DNA of 11,460 nucleotides, taken from contig JAEDGP010000058.1 in NCBI GenBank assembly GCA_016297405.1, positions 1 to 11,460 on the forward strand, read 5' to 3'. This DNA is from Treponema sp. Lineage in GTDB: Bacteria; Spirochaetota; Spirochaetia; Treponematales; Treponemataceae. Under the pieces are notes generated by a model. The model did not search any database, had not been told where the DNA came from, and worked only from the letters and a program-made list of their open reading frames with translations. The translations under genes and the position numbers were made by a program. This document shows positions 6,781-11,460 of the stretch, in pieces. The first letter of the stretch is position 1; each line of letters opens with the position of its first letter.

Positions 6781-9120
6781 ATGAAAAAAACAACTAAAGC
6801 ATTTGCTATCTGTGCGCTGGTCTTGGGATTTTCATCATGCGCCGATTTTTTCCAGGAAAAGATACCAGCCTCATTTGGAGGAGACAAAAGTTCTCTTGGT
6901 GGACTTTTAGTTCCTGATGAAAAAATCACGAAACTTGAAATTCCTTCAAAAATAGCTGCATCTCAGGGACGATACAAAAACAAAATCACAATTAGCTGGT
7001 CTGAAGTTCCTTTTGCTACTTCATATCATCTTGAACGAGCTGTAGCAACAAAAGATGATGAGGGAAAATACACTCTTCCAGATGATTCTGATTTTGAGCC
7101 ACTGAATAACTTCATCTATTCTACAAAATACGAAGATACAATTCTCTTTGACCCAGGCGCAAATAACATAGAATACAACAACATTTATTTCTATCGAGTA
7201 TGTGCAGAAAATATAAGCAAAGGTTATGAAGCAAGCGAATTTACTGATTTCACCGTTGCTGATTACGAAGGAAAAGGATGGCTTTTGGCTCCTCCTAGAA
7301 ATGCCGTTGCAACGAAGGGGTCAAGTCAGGATAGCATAACAGTATCATGGGATCCAATAGAAGGAGCCAGCTATTATAAGATTTACCGGGGAACATCAAA
7401 TGACGGTTCTGGAGCTATTGCTTTGGCTACAGTCTATGGAAATCAGACTTCTTACACCAATAAAATCGACAAAACAAACCAAGGTGTAGAATTTTTTTAC
7501 AAGCTTTCTGCAATGATCAAAACATCAACCAGTTTTGAAGAGTCGGCTACTGGAACTCTTGCAATGGGTTATGCCCTTAAAGACGGAGCTCCAAGTGCTC
7601 CTGACCCGGAAAAAATCATAGTATCTGGTTATGGCGTTACCACAGATGCCCTTGTTATCACCTGGGAAGCAAAAACAAATGAAAGCTACAACATTTACCG
7701 AAACAGCTCCACTGATTCGGTTTTCACCTGCATAAAGAACAATTACGTACCAACTTCCACTACCGCAACATACAGGGATGAAACTGTTTCCACCGGACAA
7801 CTTTACTACTATTACATTCAATCACTGAAGACAAATGCTCTAGGTGAAATCTCAAAATCTCCATTCTCGGACACAGGTGCATCTTCTGCAAAACCAGCTC
7901 AGGGCTTTATACTTAGTGCTCCAACAACAATAGACATTGCTGACGGTTCAACAGACGGTTCTGTGCTTATCCGCTGGAAACCTGCGATTGGCGAAAACCT
8001 TGTGCCAGGTGGATTCAAATACAACATCAAGAAATCACCAACAGCAGACGGTGAATTCATTCCTCTTTTGGATAAAGAAAGCGGCATTCTGGATGAGGAA
8101 GGATATCTTACTTGCGAAACACCAAAAGAGCCTTTCTTCCGAATCTCCACCTTCAACGAATCAGTAGACCTGGAATCTGAGGACTCCATTGCAGTAGCAC
8201 CTCAACCAGCAGCACCTGTAAATGTGGAAGCTTCCAAAACCAAAAACCTGGCCCAAGAGATGGGCAGCGACTGGAAATACAACGATTACGAGGTTTATCC
8301 TGTTCGCATTACATGGAACAAACCTATGCAGGACAATCCAACAAGCTACACAATTTTCCGTTCCGAAAAGCCTAACGCATCTTTCAAGAAAGTTGCCACC
8401 GTGATGGCTCCAGACAACGATCCAAACACAGTAGTTACTTATTATGATTCAAACCCAACCGCAAAAGCCGGAACATTCTTCTATTATAAAGTTGTTTCGG
8501 TGAACAGTTTGGGACAGGGAAAGAAAGGAAATGATCCTTCTACAGATACACAGAGGAAAAGCTGGGGATACGGAGCTATTACCCGAGACCAGTGGTTCCG
8601 TGAATACAACAAGGAAATTTTCTCTTCCCAGGCAAAGCTTACCCTTATGCATAAGCCTTCTGATCTTGATAAAGTAGGAAGCGAAACAGTATATGCCACA
8701 GTACCTGTAAACGGAAGCCTTGGTACCCTTGGCTACAACGCAAAAGTTGCAGGACTTGGAGCAGAAATCTCCATGCCATATAAGGAATACGCAGACCACT
8801 ACATTGTAAGCAACGGTCAAAATATTGGGGTTTACTTCATCTTGAACGGCAATACAGATACCACTTCAAATATGAGCGCAAACGGCCACATGCATGAAAC
8901 GGTTCGTTGCTATCACTATGAAGATTATAACGGACTCTTCCAGGGAATGTATCCAGGAAGCGCAAAATATGACAACCTTGAAATCAAAGGCGGAGCCGCT
9001 GGTGGCGGTTACTATTTGGTTCAGACTTACGAACTTGATTACACAAGTGCAAATGCCAACGCAACCGTAATCCTTAGCGAAGGAAAAGTTGATTATCTTG
9101 TTGGCGAGGAAGGTAAATAA
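6781..9120 (+). CDS. multi-FN3 lipoprotein with conserved C-terminal domain
   Basis: A 779-residue lipoprotein translated 12 bases after the first gene from a strong AGGAGGG site (6768-6774) that overlaps the upstream stop. The signal has lipobox FSSC with Cys20. About five FN3-like units follow, near residues 51-170, 171-277, 279-382, 383-479 and 480-598. Their first strands include ASQGRYKNKITISW and ATKGSSQDSITVSW, closely matching ATQGNYESVTVSW in the upstream protein, so the two genes are paralogous in this part. Residues from about 599 to the end form a separate domain with SQAKLTLMHK, FILNGNTDTT, SANGHMHETV, MYPGSAKYDNLEIKGG and GGYY. The same domain ends the next protein. Probably anchored in the outer membrane or facing the periplasm; ligand unknown. 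Confidence 0.92.
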   Translation: MKKTTKAFAICALVLGFSSCADFFQEKIPASFGGDKSSLGGLLVPDEKITKLEIPSKIAASQGRYKNKITISWSEVPFATSYHLERAVATKDDEGKYTLPDDSDFEPLNNFIYSTKYEDTILFDPGANNIEYNNIYFYRVCAENISKGYEASEFTDFTVADYEGKGWLLAPPRNAVATKGSSQDSITVSWDPIEGASYYKIYRGTSNDGSGAIALATVYGNQTSYTNKIDKTNQGVEFFYKLSAMIKTSTSFEESATGTLAMGYALKDGAPSAPDPEKIIVSGYGVTTDALVITWEAKTNESYNIYRNSSTDSVFTCIKNNYVPTSTTATYRDETVSTGQLYYYYIQSLKTNALGEISKSPFSDTGASSAKPAQGFILSAPTTIDIADGSTDGSVLIRWKPAIGENLVPGGFKYNIKKSPTADGEFIPLLDKESGILDEEGYLTCETPKEPFFRISTFNESVDLESEDSIAVAPQPAAPVNVEASKTKNLAQEMGSDWKYNDYEVYPVRITWNKPMQDNPTSYTIFRSEKPNASFKKVATVMAPDNDPNTVVTYYDSNPTAKAGTFFYYKVVSVNSLGQGKKGNDPSTDTQRKSWGYGAITRDQWFREYNKEIFSSQAKLTLMHKPSDLDKVGSETVYATVPVNGSLGTLGYNAKVAGLGAEISMPYKEYADHYIVSNGQNIGVYFILNGNTDTTSNMSANGHMHETVRCYHYEDYNGLFQGMYPGSAKYDNLEIKGGAAGGGYYLVQTYELDYTSANANATVILSEGKVDYLVGEEGK
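9106..9113 (+). promoter_or_regulatory. ribosome-binding site deciding the start at 9122
   Basis: GAGGAAGG lies inside the last codons of the preceding gene, eight bases before ATG 9122. It favours this start over an in-frame ATG at 9089, which would add 11 residues and spoil the signal peptide. Only one base separates the upstream stop from this start, suggesting translational coupling. Confidence 0.8.
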
Positions 9121-9121
9121 C

Positions 9122-9967
9122 ATGAAGAAAACAGCTCTTGCATGTATTTTTGCAGCTTTAATGACTAATTTATGTTTTGCACAAATGAATTTCAAGGCTT
9201 CAAAAGCAGAATTCATCGAAGGCGTTACCGATGACGAAAATAATGCAAACAAAAACGGAGTCTTTCCAGTGTGTCTTTCATGGAACAAAGTTCCTTTGGC
9301 AACAAGTTACACAATCATGGAAAAAGATGAAAATGATGAATGGAAAACCGTCGCTTCATTGAAGGAAAGCCAGCTTTCTTTTCAGAACAACCGTTTCAGC
9401 TACATCCACAAAGATTTGAACGCTGTTGCCGACTCCTTCGTTACATATAAGGTTATGGCCTGGTCAACAAAGCTTCTTGAAACATCTTGGGAAGATATTG
9501 GCTGGGGGGCTTTAACTGCCCTTCGCTACATGGACACATACAACGAAAATGTAATCAAAAGTCACTCAAAACTCACTCTTATGCACAAACGTATAAACCT
9601 TCAAAAACTTGGCAAAGATACCAGTTTAGGAGAAATAAGCGGCTACCTTAAATATGATGCCCATGTAAGGGGACTGAACGGCGTTGTGGAAATGGAATAT
9701 TCAAACTACTCAGAAAAGATCCAGTGGATTTTAAATGGATACACAAACACAAAAGCAAACATCTGGGCCAACGGCAATATGTATGGAACAGTTAAATGCA
9801 TAGGCATGTATCCTGGCTCAGTATGCTATGACAATATAGAAATCAAAAAAGGAAAAGCCCATGGCGGCTATTACACAATCAAGCGAAAAGGGTTTCCTGA
9901 CGCCACAGTAGTATGGGATTCCATTCTTAGCGAAATAAATCACCTTTACAAAGAATCAGAAGACTAG
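9122..9967 (+). CDS. secreted FN3-like protein sharing the C-terminal domain
   Basis: A 281-residue exported protein, function unknown. The start at 9122 gives a clean type I signal peptide, MKKTALACIFAALMTNLCFA, cleaved after A20. There is no convincing lipobox: the only nearby Cys, C18, follows Leu. Residues about 21-120 look like one FN3-type unit (VCLSWNKVPLATSYTI, VTYKVMAW). The rest matches the tail of the preceding protein: HSKLTLMHK, a GYLKYDAHVRGL strand, WILNGYTNTKANIWANGNMY, MYPGSVCYDNIEIKKG and GGYY. It therefore looks like a shortened, unlipidated paralogue of its neighbour, with the FN3 array reduced to one unit. It may be a soluble or processed partner of the two large lipoproteins. 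The gene begins one base after the upstream stop. Confidence 0.9.
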   Translation: MKKTALACIFAALMTNLCFAQMNFKASKAEFIEGVTDDENNANKNGVFPVCLSWNKVPLATSYTIMEKDENDEWKTVASLKESQLSFQNNRFSYIHKDLNAVADSFVTYKVMAWSTKLLETSWEDIGWGALTALRYMDTYNENVIKSHSKLTLMHKRINLQKLGKDTSLGEISGYLKYDAHVRGLNGVVEMEYSNYSEKIQWILNGYTNTKANIWANGNMYGTVKCIGMYPGSVCYDNIEIKKGKAHGGYYTIKRKGFPDATVVWDSILSEINHLYKESED

Positions 9968-10000
9968 AATCCAATTATAAAGAATCTTGGAGATAAAAAC

Positions 10001-10378
10001 ATGAAAAACGAAAAGAAAACATATTTTAATAAACCAGCCTTAATCTGCATATTGGTTGCAACCTTTATTGGACTTTCAACAATTTTCACAAGTTGTTACG
10101 AACCTTCCCCTCTTTATGGCACATGGGTAGACAACCAGGGAAATAAAATCACATTCATCAATGACGGAACATACAACGCATTCATCTACAACGACTCAAA
10201 CGTAAAAAAGTCATATTCTGGCAATTACTCAGTGATAGAAAACACCCTTACTTTTTCTGTAGAAGGCGGTTCAAGTGTAGTTACCGAATGGGATATCCGC
10301 GGTTCCATGCTTTATATCACCTGGGCACAACCAGATACAACAAACAAGTCGCTAACACTTTACCACACTTCAAAATAG
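10001..10378 (+). CDS. small lipoprotein with lipocalin-like beta domain
   Basis: A 125-residue protein. The N-terminus has a basic segment with Lys5, Lys6 and Lys11, a hydrophobic stretch at 13-29, and lipobox FTSC with Cys32, giving a mature lipoprotein of about 94 residues. The mature part starts with LYGTWVDNQGNKITFINDGTY, here interrupted in description: LYGTW at the first strand, ITF-NDGTY at the second, then GNYSV, LTFSV and LTLYH strands. This GTW/F-DGTY/G-Y pattern is typical of small lipocalin-like or DUF-type beta-barrel lipoproteins, for which no single activity is known. GGAG (9989-9992) stands eight bases before the ATG. The 33-base gap to the upstream gene has no terminator, so it is probably in the same operon. 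Confidence 0.85.
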   Translation: MKNEKKTYFNKPALICILVATFIGLSTIFTSCYEPSPLYGTWVDNQGNKITFINDGTYNAFIYNDSNVKKSYSGNYSVIENTLTFSVEGGSSVVTEWDIRGSMLYITWAQPDTTNKSLTLYHTSK

Positions 10379-10380
10379 GT
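10376..10380 (+). promoter_or_regulatory. weak ribosome-binding site overlapping a stop codon
   Basis: The only purine match upstream of ATG 10389 is TAGGT, which includes the stop codon of the preceding gene. Such a weak site, only ten bases between genes, suggests that translation of the barrel-like protein depends on ribosomes finishing the lipoprotein gene. Confidence 0.5.
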
Positions 10381-10388
10381 ATTGCCAT

Positions 10389-11429
10389 ATGAAAAAGATT
10401 CTATGTTTTGTCCTGCTTCTGGCTTCAGCCGCATTGTCCTTTGCCATTTCCAGAGAAGAACTTGTTTTCGAAGCAAGTTACGCAGGTCTAAGCTTTAAAA
10501 ACTCAACTAAATATGCCGATCTTTCCTTATTAAAAGAAGAATCGGGGCTAACAGAAAAAGAACAGAAAAAATTAGATAAACTTTCTGCAAAAGTCAGCAA
10601 AGGAACAGAAAAGTTTTCGCAACTGGAAAAAGCAGACAGCAAAAAAGCTGCCAAAAAAAAGGCCAGAATCAGGAAGCATGTAATCGACCTGCTTCAACGA
10701 GAAGCTGCCATTTATGCCTATGAAGACTACATATATAAAAATGAAAAAACAGAGGAAATTCCTATCAATCCAAAAACCGGGTTTCCAGAAATCTTGAGCA
10801 TACCCTTTGTCACTTTCCAGGAAGGTGCCGCTTTCTCTATGGTAACAAGAATTCAAAAGGAAAACCAATATAACAGAAGCAACTTTGTATGGCAGGATTA
10901 TCTGATTGGCGCATATTTTGACATCAATACAATAAATATGAAACCATTCAACAATATGATTCGCGTAAGTGTTTTCTATCCGTTCCACCATACATTCAAC
11001 GGAATGCAGCAATTTGCAAAACAGACAATTCTTTACGCTTTCGACCTGTATGCAGGACCAACCTTCCAGTTCGACTTATGGAACTATGTATACTTGAATT
11101 TTTCAAGTGGATTGCACTATATGTATCAGCTTTCCGACGAATATCATCTGAACTACCTGGGAGTCGAAGTTTTGGGAGGACTTGAACTGCCACTTGCCCG
11201 CAGATGGACTATTCTTCTGGACGGTTCATTCACATTAGACTACCCTAATTTTGGTACAAACAAAAAAATTCAGCCTTTTGACTATTCCTGGCAGTACCAG
11301 GCTCACCTTGGCGTAAGATACAGCAAAAAAAAGATGAACAAATACGCCTATATACATAAAAAAATCAACACCAATGATGGAAATTCTACTGCAGAAGGAA
11401 AAAAAGCAGATTCAGATTCAAAACACTAA
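10389..11429 (+). CDS. predicted outer-membrane beta-barrel-like protein
   Basis: A 346-residue exported protein of unknown family. The signal peptide MKKILCFVLLLASAALSFA is probably cleaved after A19, with no lipobox. Residues about 45-105 are highly charged and Lys/Glu-rich, probably helical or coiled-coil, and may sit in the periplasm. From about 130 to 310 the sequence alternates polar and aromatic/hydrophobic residues in strand-length segments (DYLIGAYFDI, MIRVSVFYPF, ILYAFDLYAGPTFQFDLW, YVYLNFSSGLHYMYQL, LGVEVLGGLELPL, WTILLDGSFTLDY, YQAHLGVRYS). This fits a small outer-membrane barrel. A Lys/Asp/Ser-rich hydrophilic tail follows and the chain does not end in the usual terminal Phe. It is the last gene seen in the operon and could be the membrane anchor or export partner for the lipoproteins, which is inference. 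Confidence 0.82.
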   Translation: MKKILCFVLLLASAALSFAISREELVFEASYAGLSFKNSTKYADLSLLKEESGLTEKEQKKLDKLSAKVSKGTEKFSQLEKADSKKAAKKKARIRKHVIDLLQREAAIYAYEDYIYKNEKTEEIPINPKTGFPEILSIPFVTFQEGAAFSMVTRIQKENQYNRSNFVWQDYLIGAYFDINTINMKPFNNMIRVSVFYPFHHTFNGMQQFAKQTILYAFDLYAGPTFQFDLWNYVYLNFSSGLHYMYQLSDEYHLNYLGVEVLGGLELPLARRWTILLDGSFTLDYPNFGTNKKIQPFDYSWQYQAHLGVRYSKKKMNKYAYIHKKINTNDGNSTAEGKKADSDSKH

Positions 11430-11460
11430 CAAGTAACACAATTTTTTCAAGACAAGGGGG
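11430..11460. other. intergenic end of window
   Basis: Thirty-one bases follow the last stop. They contain a T run and end in ACAAGGGGG, which might be the ribosome-binding site of another gene beyond the edge. No terminator hairpin is visible, so the operon may continue. Confidence 0.3.

Noticed and set aside
2665..9120. CRISPR-like or tandem DNA repeats in the FN3 genes
   Set aside because: The repetition is at protein-domain level only; the units are too diverged in DNA for direct repeats and no regular spacers occur.
9089..9121. Earlier start ATG 9089 for the third operon gene
   Set aside because: It would overlap the upstream gene, lacks its own ribosome-binding site and puts charged residues ahead of an otherwise clean signal peptide.
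8866..9288. Minus-strand ORF of 140 codons across the junction of the second and third operon genes
   Set aside because: It is antisense to two well-supported coding regions, with no promoter or ribosome-binding site and no recognisable domain.
10572..11012. Minus-strand ORF of 146 codons inside the barrel-like gene
   Set aside because: The plus-strand frame has a signal peptide, operon spacing and a strand pattern; the antisense frame has none of these.

Overview
The window looks like part of a spirochaete chromosome, most likely a gut or rumen Treponema relative. This rests on four things: a threonyl-tRNA synthetase that begins directly at the editing domain with no TGS domain, several lipoproteins with loose spirochaete-type lipoboxes, long fibronectin type III (FN3) surface-type proteins, and intergenic repeats resembling ones I remember from treponemes. 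The species cannot be named from the sequence alone. No phage, CRISPR, toxin-antitoxin or restriction genes are visible.

Left part (1-735): the minus strand carries tmRNA (ssrA), 89-458, with a promoter at 484-512, an 18-residue tag reading frame at 317-373 and an intrinsic terminator at 58-89. The thrS promoter (672-700) points the other way. Between the two promoters lies a structured, repeat-like element (541-655) that neither transcript should include. Positions 1-56 hold a degenerate copy of a dispersed GTGGTTGAG/TCGAA repeat.

Housekeeping gene (735-2486): thrS, threonyl-tRNA synthetase, intact. It is followed by a nested palindrome (2503-2603). The outer arms form a 17-bp terminator-like stem; the inner part is a second copy of the same dispersed repeat.

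Right part (2665-11429): five tightly packed co-directional genes, with gaps of 12, 1, 33 and 10 bases, which look like one operon for exported proteins. The order is a 1367-residue multi-FN3 lipoprotein, a 779-residue multi-FN3 lipoprotein, a 281-residue secreted protein with one FN3-like domain, a 125-residue lipoprotein with a small lipocalin-like beta domain, and a 346-residue protein that looks like an outer-membrane beta-barrel. The second and third proteins end in the same unnamed domain, with conserved blocks SKLTLMHK, ILNG/T-T, ANG-M, YPGS--YDN-EIK and GGYY. A plausible but untested reading is a cell-envelope adhesion or glycan-binding apparatus. The window closes 31 bases after the last gene, with no terminator visible.
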